In this document: piece by piece, positions 52,697 through 60,888 of the stretch
Layout of the letters: every line of letters starts with the position of its first letter
Position numbering within the stretch: the stretch's first letter is position 1
Source of the DNA: Eutrophocola salsuginis
Lineage (GTDB): Bacteria; Pseudomonadota; Gammaproteobacteria; Pseudomonadales; Pseudohongiellaceae
Direction: 5' to 3'
Assembly (NCBI GenBank): GCA_038147195.1
Contig: JAYQTB010000004.1
Location: forward strand, 1,240,001 to 1,304,000
DNA: 64,000 nt
Translations under genes and position numbers: made by a program
Notes under the pieces: model-generated
Databases searched by the model: none
Told to the model about the DNA's origin: nothing
The model's input: the letters and a program-made list of their open reading frames with translations, nothing else

Positions 52697-53569
52697 CTAC
52701 TTCATGCTGATTGCGTTAAGCGTATTTTGCATTAGGGACGCAATTGTCATCGGGCCTACACCCCCGGGGACCGGTGTGATCCAGCTGCACTTGTCCTTCA
52801 CACCGTCAAAGTCGACATCGCCTGTCAGGCGCCAGCCGCGGTCGCGTGTGTCATCTGGAACTCTTGTGGTGCCTACATCAATGACTACCGCGCCTTCTTT
52901 CACCATGTCGGGGGTGACAAATTCCGGCTTGCCAATGGCGACGATGAGTATGTCTGCACTGGCGCAAATCTCCTTCATATTAGTGGTGCGGCTATGCACG
53001 ACGGTGACGGTGCAGTTACCAGGACTGGCGTTACGAGACATCAGTACAGACATCGGCGTGCCGACAATATTGCTGCGGCCAACGACGACACAATGCTTGC
53101 CGCTGGTTTCGATGTCGTTGCGCTTAAGCAGTTCGACGATACCGTTAGGCGTCGCGGAAATGTGCGTCGGCAGGCCCAGCATCATGCGACCCAGGTTCTG
53201 CGGATGGAACCCGTCAACATCCTTGTTGGGATCGATGGCCAGGGTCACCTTGTCTTCATCGATCTGCTTGGGCAGCGGCACCTGGACGATGAAGCCGTCG
53301 ATGTTATCGTCGTTGTTCAGCTTATCTACGATGGCCAGCAGCTCTGCCTCGGAGGTTTCCTCTGGCAGCTCGATTAGAGTGGAATCAAAACCGACTTCCT
53401 TGCAGGCCAGTACCTTGTTGTTGACGTAGGTCTTGCTGCCGCCGTCGTTACCGACAAGCACCGCAGCCAGGTGTGGCACCTTGCCACCAGCCGCTTTGAT
53501 TTCTGTGACCTTGGCGGCGATATCCTCTTTTAATGCCTTGGCGGTTGCCTTGCCATCCAGTAATTGCAT
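52697..53569 (-). CDS. folD: Methylenetetrahydrofolate dehydrogenase/cyclohydrolase
   Basis: Start at 53569 by AGAGGA ribosome binding site; 290 residues. Motifs include YVNNKVLACKEVGF (the catalytic Lys lies here), VQVPLPKQID, KDVDGFHPQNLGR, and the NADP segment VVGRSNIVGTPM, ending PVPGGVGPMTIASLM. It interconverts methylene-, methenyl- and formyl-tetrahydrofolate. Together with the downstream fhs (57474) it makes a one-carbon module on opposite strands. A short-coupled trpD follows. Confidence 0.95.
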   Translation of the reverse strand: MQLLDGKATAKALKEDIAAKVTEIKAAGGKVPHLAAVLVGNDGGSKTYVNNKVLACKEVGFDSTLIELPEETSEAELLAIVDKLNNDDNIDGFIVQVPLPKQIDEDKVTLAIDPNKDVDGFHPQNLGRMMLGLPTHISATPNGIVELLKRNDIETSGKHCVVVGRSNIVGTPMSVLMSRNASPGNCTVTVVHSRTTNMKEICASADILIVAIGKPEFVTPDMVKEGAVVIDVGTTRVPDDTRDRGWRLTGDVDFDGVKDKCSWITPVPGGVGPMTIASLMQNTLNAISMK

Positions 53570-53659
53570 AGTGTCCTCTGCTTGCACTTCAAAAAAGCGG
53601 GATTCTACAGAAACTGCCCGCAGAAGTGGAGAAAAGGGCGCGGCAAATAACGCCCAGGC

Positions 53660-55798
53660 TCAGATGCGCGCGATGGCGTCGAGAATTATATTTTCGGTGA
53701 GGATCTGCGGCAGGACTTCTGCCGGTTGGGACGGGTCGGACGGATACATCAGGTACAACGGCACACCGCTGGTCTGGTAACGCTTGAGCACCTCAGTGAT
53801 AGCCGGATCGTTGTTAGTCCAATCGCCCTTGAGGTAGGTGACATCTTTGTCGGCCATTGCCCGCGTGACGGTATCCGAACTCAGCGCCACGCGTTCATTG
53901 ACCAGGCAGGTAATACACCACGATGCGGTCATGTTGACGAAGACCGGCCTGCCCTGCTGGCGCAACACGTTCAGGCGTGCATCGCTGTAATCCTCGTATC
54001 CTTCCCCTGCACTTTCAGCACCTGCAACCACGCCACGGGTTTCCAGCAGCGGCGAGGTCAGCAGTCCCAGCACAGCAACGATGCAGGCTACGCCGATACC
54101 TATTTCAAGATATCGCCAGTTCGACTGCGACTGACGCTGGTACAACCATGCCGCCAGACCAATGAACACACAACTTGCCATGACCAGGGCCATGGCATCG
54201 GGACTAGTCTGTCGTCCCAGCACCCACAACAACCACACCGCGGTAACGTAGAGCGGAAACGCCAGGAACTGGCGGAACGTGAGCATCCAGCTGCCCGGGC
54301 GCGGCAGCATCCCGGCCAGTGCCGGCACAAAGGAAAACAGAAGGAACGGCAATGCCATGCCAAAACCGAGCGCGATGAAGACGGTCAATGCCACGGGCAT
54401 CGACTGGGTAAAGGCGAAACCGAGCGCGGCGCCCATGAACGGCGCGGTGCAGGGACTGGCCACCACGCTTGCCAGCACGCCTGTGAAGAATGAGCCGGTA
54501 TAACCTTCCTTCTCGGCCATACTGGAACCCAGGCCCATGATGCCCGCGCCAATTTCGACCACGCCGGACATTGCCAAGCCCATCAGGAAAAACAGATAAA
54601 CTAGGACAGCCACGAACCAGGGTGACTGCAACTGGAAACCCCAGCCGATTAGCGCACCACCAGCCTGCAACGTCAGCAGGACACCTGCAAGTACGACGAA
54701 TGACAAGATGACGCCTGAAGCATAAGCGATACCATGCAGGCGCTGTTCACGCACCGGCGCCGAGGCATTGCTGGCCAGGCTCAAGGCTTTCAATGAAAGT
54801 ACCGGGAACACGCAAGGCATCAGGTTGAGGATAAGACCACCGGCCATAGCGAACAGGAACACCATCAGCAGGCTCATGTTGTTTGCCGGTTGTACTCTTG
54901 CCGGTACGTCGCCCTCGAGTGCTGCCATGGTGACGCCTTCAGGTGCCGCCTCGATAGCATATGAAACAATGTCCCCCGCCCCGTCCTCGACGATCAGCAA
55001 ACCACCCATTCGACCGGGCGGCTCCCTCAGTGCACGTGAATGGGCTTTCTGCGACAGCTGCATGCTGGACAACTGGTTGGTGATGTGTTGGTCAGCGATG
55101 TAGTCGAGTACTCGGTGGGTATCGGGAATGAAGGTGATGCGTTGGGCATTTTCAAACACGGGCTCGGTGGCCTGCACCAGCAGATTGATGTCTTCCCCGC
55201 TGATGGAAAACATGGCGTCGAAGGTAACATCGGTGCGTGGCAGGTAAGCGCGCGTATTGGCAAAACCATCTGACCAGCGTGTATCGATGCGTGCCGGCGG
55301 TTCGCCAATGGGGATCTGCAGGGTGACCGAGGCACCGCCGGGTATGCAGATCTCCTCGCATTCAAGCCACTGGGCATCAGCAATGATTTGCAGGCTGTCG
55401 CCCTCCAGGGAGGACGGAATAGTGAGTTCAGTCAGCAGGTAGATTTCGCCGGTATACCCAAAGTCGACCAGGTCGGCGGGCAACTCAAAACGTTCGGGCA
55501 GCGGCCAGACGATCTCGCCCGCCGTCACACCCTCGGGCAATTGCCAGCGGACCTCGGTGGGCTTGCCGGCATCACCTGGATTCATCCAGTAGGTGTGCCA
55601 GTCATCCACGTGCACGAGCCGCAGGGCCACCCACAGCGATTCGCCCGGGATCGCCGCCTCGGTTTCCGCGACTAGCTGTGCGTCCACGTGGGTACCGGAG
55701 CCGGGCACCAGCTCGGAGACACCCTGGCCGTAAGCGGGGAGCAGCCAGGTCGTCAGGAACGCAATTATTGCCAGTGATTTGAGGAAGTTATTCGTCAT
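53660..55798 (-). CDS. dsbD: DsbD/ScsB-type thiol-disulfide exchange protein
   Basis: This 712-residue membrane protein has a signal peptide, an N-terminal periplasmic domain with a WLECEEICIPGGAS Cys pair, an eight-helix membrane domain with the redox cysteines LMPCVFPVLSLK and VASPCTAPFMG, and a C-terminal thioredoxin-like domain with TASWCITCLVN. It carries electrons from the cytoplasm to periplasmic thiols, which is needed for cytochrome c maturation and protein folding. Its architecture resembles ScsB more than classical DsbD. Confidence 0.9.
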   Translation of the reverse strand: MTNNFLKSLAIIAFLTTWLLPAYGQGVSELVPGSGTHVDAQLVAETEAAIPGESLWVALRLVHVDDWHTYWMNPGDAGKPTEVRWQLPEGVTAGEIVWPLPERFELPADLVDFGYTGEIYLLTELTIPSSLEGDSLQIIADAQWLECEEICIPGGASVTLQIPIGEPPARIDTRWSDGFANTRAYLPRTDVTFDAMFSISGEDINLLVQATEPVFENAQRITFIPDTHRVLDYIADQHITNQLSSMQLSQKAHSRALREPPGRMGGLLIVEDGAGDIVSYAIEAAPEGVTMAALEGDVPARVQPANNMSLLMVFLFAMAGGLILNLMPCVFPVLSLKALSLASNASAPVREQRLHGIAYASGVILSFVVLAGVLLTLQAGGALIGWGFQLQSPWFVAVLVYLFFLMGLAMSGVVEIGAGIMGLGSSMAEKEGYTGSFFTGVLASVVASPCTAPFMGAALGFAFTQSMPVALTVFIALGFGMALPFLLFSFVPALAGMLPRPGSWMLTFRQFLAFPLYVTAVWLLWVLGRQTSPDAMALVMASCVFIGLAAWLYQRQSQSNWRYLEIGIGVACIVAVLGLLTSPLLETRGVVAGAESAGEGYEDYSDARLNVLRQQGRPVFVNMTASWCITCLVNERVALSSDTVTRAMADKDVTYLKGDWTNNDPAITEVLKRYQTSGVPLYLMYPSDPSQPAEVLPQILTENIILDAIARI

Positions 55799-55932
55799 TG
55801 TCTTTCATCCAATCCGGTGGATTGTACTAACTTCGCCTCTTTTTACCATGAAATCCATGGCGTTACCGAAGCCAGCGACTGTATTTTGGTACCCCACTCC
55901 AGACCGGCTGGCGGTGCATTTCGTTCAGGCGG

Positions 55933-57237
55933 TCAACCGCCCTGAGCAAGGATTTCCGGTTTCGTCTCGCGCAGGATGCTGGTTATGGCCTCCCTCATCC
56001 CGCTGTCTAGGTGGGCGAAGGCGGCATCCTGCAATTCTCCCAACAGCACGCGGCGAATGTCATTATACAGGTGAGCTTTCACCGGCTGTGGCAAGGCGTT
56101 GACGGCTTCGGAGTAGACCAGATAACTGAGCGGGTATTCGAAGATGCGCGTTGCCAGGTTGAGATCGCGAAGCGAACGCCCCTGGCTATCCTGCGGTCCC
56201 CGCGCCTGGAAGTTGTCGGCAAATCCCGACGACCCGGTGATCGTGTCCACCAGCGCCACCTCATGAACAAAGAACAGGGATTCGAGCAGAGGTCGGGTCA
56301 GTTCGGCAAGCTCTTCCGGGGACAGGCTGCCGTTCTCATGCAGGCGCGTACGGCTTTCGAAACTCAGTCGTGTGAGCGCGTTTTGCACCTCGATCTGGTG
56401 CTCCACTATCATAAGAGCGACAATGTCACTGCCACCGGTTATGTAGGAAGCGGTATCCAGGTACCCAGCAAGGTCGACCTTGTTTCCATTCGGGGTGAGA
56501 TTCAGTTCGCGCAACTTAGCCACATCATCAACGATGAAGTTGCCCATGATGTCCTGGCTGCCATGCATGCCTGTGACATACATGCCCCCCCAGCGCCGGT
56601 TCAACGGCGTCGACGTATCCGTGACGATGCTGATTTCGTGCGTCACGATTTCTCCTTCGGGATTGGCGATCACCGAAGTGAGCAGGAAGCGCGGCACTCC
56701 ACCACCCGTCATCGAATAACTGTCGTGGCAGCGCAGGCAGCGGTTCATTTCCCGCTCGATACCGGGCGCATCGGGATCCTGGCTGAAATCGAAGAAAACC
56801 GGACCCAGCATCGGGTCCATCACGGCGATCTCCAGTGTACGGCTGTTCTGGATAAAACCGACATATGTGTCATCATTGAAATACAGTGCGCGCGGGGTTT
56901 GTGCAGTGACGAAACGGGTCTTCGCCGCGGTCTTGGAAAACACCAGGAACTGCGAATTCGGGTCGATATCCAGTGCCGCCAAAAGGGAATCGAGATAGCC
57001 ACGCTGTTCGGCATCATATTCAAGCGTAACGCGGCCGGTTTCGATCTCCGTCATCAATCGGGTGACGCGATCTGTGAGAGGACCGGAGGCGTAATCGACA
57101 CCGGGATAGGCCGTCTCGTAGGAAAAAAACTGGGCACTGGCCATGGTGCTTGCCAGGCACAGACAGCCGGCACAGAACTGCCGGCGTGCTTTGCGAGCAC
57201 TGCTGGTTAGTGTCGTGAAAAGACGTCTTATCCCCAT
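55933..57237 (-). CDS. Exported haem-c protein of unknown function
   Basis: This 434-residue protein has a long Arg-rich N-terminus and then a signal-type segment (CAGCLCLASTMASA). One haem-c motif CLRCH is present (RCLRCHDSYSMTGGGVPRF). The rest (YFNDDTYVGFIQNSRTLEIAVMDP, GMYVTGMHGSQDIMGNF, HEVALVDTITGSSGFA) is not a known cytochrome class. Comparable proteins with the same CLRCHDSYSMTGGG motif occur in environmental proteobacteria, uncharacterised as far as I know. It lies near dsbD but with its own promoter region. Confidence 0.78.
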   Translation of the reverse strand: MGIRRLFTTLTSSARKARRQFCAGCLCLASTMASAQFFSYETAYPGVDYASGPLTDRVTRLMTEIETGRVTLEYDAEQRGYLDSLLAALDIDPNSQFLVFSKTAAKTRFVTAQTPRALYFNDDTYVGFIQNSRTLEIAVMDPMLGPVFFDFSQDPDAPGIEREMNRCLRCHDSYSMTGGGVPRFLLTSVIANPEGEIVTHEISIVTDTSTPLNRRWGGMYVTGMHGSQDIMGNFIVDDVAKLRELNLTPNGNKVDLAGYLDTASYITGGSDIVALMIVEHQIEVQNALTRLSFESRTRLHENGSLSPEELAELTRPLLESLFFVHEVALVDTITGSSGFADNFQARGPQDSQGRSLRDLNLATRIFEYPLSYLVYSEAVNALPQPVKAHLYNDIRRVLLGELQDAAFAHLDSGMREAITSILRETKPEILAQGG

Positions 57238-57306
57238 TCCGTCATTATAGTTTGTTCCACGTGCCTGTTGGGCTATGAGCGCAAAATCCTCAGTGTTTCC
57301 ACAAGG

Positions 57307-57349
57307 TGAAATTTAATCCCGAGTTGGGGCTACCAGCGGTTAAATTTCA
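57307..57349. repeat. Perfect 10-base inverted repeat upstream of fhs
   Basis: TGAAATTTAA (57307-57316) and TTAAATTTCA (57340-57349) are exact reverse complements 23 bases apart. The second arm covers the proposed -35 box of the fhs promoter. Between them lie two small hairpins (CCC/GGG and GCT/AGC). An operator is more likely than an RNA element, as the proposed start lies downstream. Confidence 0.55.
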
Positions 57350-57368
57350 TGGACAAAGGTGCTAAAAT
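57340..57368 (+). promoter_or_regulatory. Candidate promoter of fhs
   Basis: TTAAAT (57340-57345) and TAAAAT (57363-57368) are 17 bases apart. A start near 57375 would leave a leader of about 100 bases before the ATG at 57474. The -35 overlaps the inverted repeat above. Confidence 0.45.
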
Positions 57369-57473
57369 CGCCCGCCTTTGCCGGCAACAGTCTGTATTTA
57401 CAGGCTTTTTAAGAACAATTAAAGACCAGCACAACATCGAGTCAAACTGCTAATCACCAAGGAAATTCATCCT

Positions 57474-59147
57474 ATGTCCCAACCCTCAGATATCCAGATT
57501 GCCCAGAAAGCCACGCCCCAGCCGATCAGCGAAATCGGCGACAAACTGGGCATCCCTTCAGACTCCCTGTTCCAGTACGGTCCCTACAAGGCCAAAATCG
57601 ATTACAACTTCCTACGCAAGAAGAGCAAGGGCAAGAACGGCAAATTGATTCTGGTGACCGCGATCTCACCGACTCCGGCCGGTGAAGGCAAAACTACCAC
57701 CACCGTAGGCCTCGGTGACGCCCTGAGCCGTATCGGCAAGAAAACCGCCATCTGCCTGCGCGAGCCCAGCCTGGGTCCATGTTTCGGAATGAAGGGTGGT
57801 GCAGCGGGCGGCGGTTACGCCCAAGTGATTCCGATGGAGGACATCAACCTGCACTTCACTGGTGACTTTCACGCCATTGGCGCAGCCCATAACCTGCTGT
57901 CCGCCATGCTGGACAACCATATTCACCACTCCAATTCACTGGGCATAGACGTACGCCGCATCACTTGGCGCCGCGTGGTTGACATGAACGACCGTGCCCT
58001 GCGTGATATCACCGTTGCCCTCGGTGGTCCCGGCAACGGTTTCCCGCGCCAGACCGGTTTCGACATCACCGTGGCTTCCGAAATCATGGCCATCTTCTGC
58101 CTGGCCACCGACCTGGAAGACTTACGCAAGCGCCTGGCCAACATCGTCGTTGGTTACACCCGCGACATGAAGCCCATCACCTGTAAGGACATCAAGGCCG
58201 ACGGCGCCATGACCGCCCTGCTAAAGGACGCCATGATGCCGAATTTGGTACAGACCCTGGAAGGCACACCCGCCATCGTGCACGGTGGTCCGTTCGCAAA
58301 TATCGCCCACGGTTGTAACTCAGTCATGGCCACCAACGCCGGCCTTAAGCTGGCCGACTATGTCGTGACCGAAGCCGGCTTCGGCGCCGACCTGGGTGCT
58401 CAGAAATTCTTCGACATCAAGTGCCGCAAGACCGGCCTGAAACCGGATGTTGTTACCATCGTTGCCACCATTCGCGCGCTGAAGATGCACGGCGGCGTGC
58501 CCAAAACCGAACTGAAAGGTGAAAACCTGAAAGCCCTCAAGAAAGGCATGGCCAACCTAGAACGCCATTTGAGTAATATTCAGAAGTACGGCGTCCCGGC
58601 CGTAGTTGCCATCAACCGCTTCACTGACGATACAAAGGCCGAAGTCGCCCTGGTTCGCAAAGCCTGCAAGGCCCTGGGCGCCGAAGTCATCGAATGTACC
58701 CACTGGGCCGATGGCGGCGCCGGTACCGAGCAGTTGGCGAAAACCGTTGTCGGCATCATTGAAAAGGGCAAGAGCAAGTTCAAGGTACTCTACCCCGATA
58801 ACATGAGCCTGTGGGAAAAGACTCGCACCATCGCCCAGAAGATCTACGGCGCCGACGACATTATCGCCGACGACAAGGTGCGCAAGCAGTATGCCGACCT
58901 GCAGAACCGGTACCCGAACTTCCCTATCTGCATGGCGAAAACCCAATACAGCTTCTCCACCGACCCCGGCCTTATGGGCGCCCCGACGGGTCACGTGGTG
59001 CCTGTACGTGAACTGCGCCTGTCTGCAGGTGCCGAGTTCATCGTGGCCGTTTGCGGCGACATCATGATCATGCCTGGTCTGCCCAAGGTACCAGCCGCGG
59101 AAAGTATCTCCGTGAACAAGCAGGGGCAGATCGAAGGCTTGTTCTAA
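57474..59147 (+). CDS. fhs: Formate-tetrahydrofolate ligase
   Basis: This 557-residue protein has the family P-loop PTPAGEGKTTTTVGLGDAL (residues 66-84), KGGAAGGGYAQVIPMEDINLHFTGDFHAI and FGADLGAQKFFDIKCR. It makes 10-formyl-tetrahydrofolate from formate with ATP. In aromatic degraders this pool can also serve methyl groups removed from methoxylated lignin units, but no O-demethylase is present here. A terminator follows. Confidence 0.96.
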   Translation: MSQPSDIQIAQKATPQPISEIGDKLGIPSDSLFQYGPYKAKIDYNFLRKKSKGKNGKLILVTAISPTPAGEGKTTTTVGLGDALSRIGKKTAICLREPSLGPCFGMKGGAAGGGYAQVIPMEDINLHFTGDFHAIGAAHNLLSAMLDNHIHHSNSLGIDVRRITWRRVVDMNDRALRDITVALGGPGNGFPRQTGFDITVASEIMAIFCLATDLEDLRKRLANIVVGYTRDMKPITCKDIKADGAMTALLKDAMMPNLVQTLEGTPAIVHGGPFANIAHGCNSVMATNAGLKLADYVVTEAGFGADLGAQKFFDIKCRKTGLKPDVVTIVATIRALKMHGGVPKTELKGENLKALKKGMANLERHLSNIQKYGVPAVVAINRFTDDTKAEVALVRKACKALGAEVIECTHWADGGAGTEQLAKTVVGIIEKGKSKFKVLYPDNMSLWEKTRTIAQKIYGADDIIADDKVRKQYADLQNRYPNFPICMAKTQYSFSTDPGLMGAPTGHVVPVRELRLSAGAEFIVAVCGDIMIMPGLPKVPAAESISVNKQGQIEGLF

Positions 59148-59165
59148 ACGCCCATAAAACAAGAG

Positions 59166-59197
59166 GCCGGCCGCCCCCTGGGGCCGCCGGCTTTTTT
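59166..59197 (+). terminator. Rho-independent terminator of fhs
   Basis: GCCGGC (59166-59171) pairs with GCCGGC (59186-59191), continued by inner GC pairs around a short loop, followed by six T's. It lies 18 bases after the fhs stop. Confidence 0.9.
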
Positions 59198-59225
59198 GTG
59201 GCCGGCATTTGTATAATTCTGGAGA

Positions 59226-59239
59226 TGGGAAATTTCCCA
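59226..59239. promoter_or_regulatory. Perfect 14-base palindrome before the HTH-methyltransferase gene
   Basis: TGGGAAATTTCCCA reads the same on both strands and lies between the fhs terminator and the next gene. Its core GAAATTTC is close to the arms of the repeat upstream of fhs. It could be an operator of the HTH protein encoded next, which is inference. Confidence 0.45.
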
Positions 59240-59352
59240 ACATTACAGCCACAAACTTTAGTAGATATTAATTGTTGACTCCTCTACCGCCCTTTGCTTA
59301 ACTTGGGCAAAACTACAAAAAACACAGGTCCCAGCCTGCAATCGGGGATGCC

Positions 59353-60804
59353 ATGGCCGATATCGACTCACTAATCGAGGAAATCGAGTCTTACTGCAAT
59401 CGGCAGAAAATATCCAAGTCCACGTTCGGCCTGCGAGTGGTCAACGACGGCAAGCTGGTCAACCGCCTGCGCGATGGCAAGGGCATCACGCTCAGAACCA
59501 TCAACAGGATCCAGAAATTCCTGGACAGCCAGGCAGTAAACAACAATGACAATTACAAGGGGATCACCATGTCTGCAGCGAAAACTGCCAAAAAGACAGT
59601 CAAGAAAGCCAAACCCGGCAAAACCAAGATCAGCAAGGCCGTAGCCGCGCCAGCGGCCGTGAACAACAAGAAAGATACGAAGAACAACACGCCGTTCCGT
59701 TTTTACGATAACCGGCAAAACTACCTGGCGTTCATCAATACCTGTAACGAAAAATCCGCCATCTCCCAGCGCATCTCCAAGGAGTTCCAGTACATCCAGC
59801 CCGGTCCGCCCGCCCTGCGCCTGTTCGACGCCGGCATGGGCGATGCCACCGTGCTGTCCAACATCATGCGCTACCTGCACCACAAGCACCCCACCGTGCC
59901 CCATTTCATCGTGGCGAAGGAAATTAGCATGGAGGATGTTCGCATAGGTCTCGACAAGATGATCGACCGTTTCAGTGAACACCCGGCCACCATCCTCGTG
60001 CTGACCAACCTTAACTATGCCGAGGCGCCGAAACTTATGCCGCGCGATGTGCTAACCGCCAACGCCATGAACTGGCGCGAAGTGAAGCTGGAAGGCAGCC
60101 ACGCCTACAACTACCGTGAACAGCTCGAAGGCCTGCATGACATGTTCGCCGAGGGCTGGGAGACCCAGACCAGCAAGGTTTCCGGCAACCCCGTATTCAA
60201 GCGCCCATCCGTGGTGGTGATCTACCGTGAAGATCACCAGATCCTACTCGATTCCGTCATTCCCCGCCCCGGCATCCAGAACTGGGACTACGATTTCATC
60301 CTGGCCTCGCAGCCATGGCGTGCATCCACCTCGGCGAAGTTCAAGGCGGAAAAGATCATCGTGCCGCTGGCCCGCTCACTGGCACCCGGCGGTCGCCTGC
60401 TCGCAATCCAGTCCTGCGGCAAGGACCCGGCCCAGGAGCTAATCCAGCAGTACTGGCCGGATATCAATCCCTTCCCGGTGACGCGTCATCACATTCTCAA
60501 GGAAGTAAAAAGAATTCTGGGCCGTGAAGCGCGCGATTACAATATCAAGGAACAGTCCGACACCCGCGCCATGTTCAAGTACCGCATGCACGCCCTGCCC
60601 TCGGAGATCGGCGGTACCAGCATTGGCACCTCGACTCTTTTCGCCGCATGGAACGCATCGGTATACGTTAACCAAATCGAGGATGAACGCGTCGAGCAAG
60701 TCATCGCCGACGGGACTTATTTAAAGGCCACTTCAAAGATACTTAACAAGTATGGTGGGCTCTGGTTTAACGACGAAACCTTCGTTATATCCAAGACTAA
60801 ATAG
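59353..60804 (+). CDS. HTH domain fused to a Rossmann-type methyltransferase-like domain
   Basis: This 483-residue protein has an N-terminal HTH-like segment (residues 3-55: IDSLIEEIESYCNRQKISKS, then RLRDGKGITLRTINRIQKFL), a Lys/Ala-rich linker (70-110) and a class I methyltransferase-like core with LRLFDAGMGDATVLSNIMRYL (SAM loop) and a later ARSLAPGGRLLAIQSCG strand. The substrate is not readable. The catalytic motif is not obvious, so it could be a regulator using the fold. The gene has its own upstream palindrome and sits between fhs and metG. Confidence 0.72.
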   Translation: MADIDSLIEEIESYCNRQKISKSTFGLRVVNDGKLVNRLRDGKGITLRTINRIQKFLDSQAVNNNDNYKGITMSAAKTAKKTVKKAKPGKTKISKAVAAPAAVNNKKDTKNNTPFRFYDNRQNYLAFINTCNEKSAISQRISKEFQYIQPGPPALRLFDAGMGDATVLSNIMRYLHHKHPTVPHFIVAKEISMEDVRIGLDKMIDRFSEHPATILVLTNLNYAEAPKLMPRDVLTANAMNWREVKLEGSHAYNYREQLEGLHDMFAEGWETQTSKVSGNPVFKRPSVVVIYREDHQILLDSVIPRPGIQNWDYDFILASQPWRASTSAKFKAEKIIVPLARSLAPGGRLLAIQSCGKDPAQELIQQYWPDINPFPVTRHHILKEVKRILGREARDYNIKEQSDTRAMFKYRMHALPSEIGGTSIGTSTLFAAWNASVYVNQIEDERVEQVIADGTYLKATSKILNKYGGLWFNDETFVISKTK

Positions 60805-60827
60805 CATCCAGCAGCAGGTACTTGCGG

Positions 60828-60856
60828 TTGTGACAGGTATTCATAGCCGGTAAAAT
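60828..60856 (+). promoter_or_regulatory. Promoter of metG
   Basis: TTGTGA (60828-60833), 17 bases, TAAAAT (60851-60856). The start is about 26 bases before the GTG start codon. Confidence 0.55.
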
Positions 60857-60888
60857 TCACGCCTTCAATTTGAAGACTTGAGCTTCCC

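Noticed and set aside
52578..53429. Open frame of 283 codons on the plus strand
   Set aside because: Antisense to folD and trpD, with Ser/Thr-rich composition typical of shadow frames.
56011..57210. Open frame of 399 codons on the plus strand
   Set aside because: It lies antisense to the haem-c protein gene, has no recognisable domain and no ribosome binding site; the minus strand shows a signal peptide and haem motif.
57307..57470. A tetrahydrofolate riboswitch before fhs
   Set aside because: The inverted repeat resembles a stem, but it lies before the proposed transcription start and shows none of the conserved THF riboswitch core as I know it.
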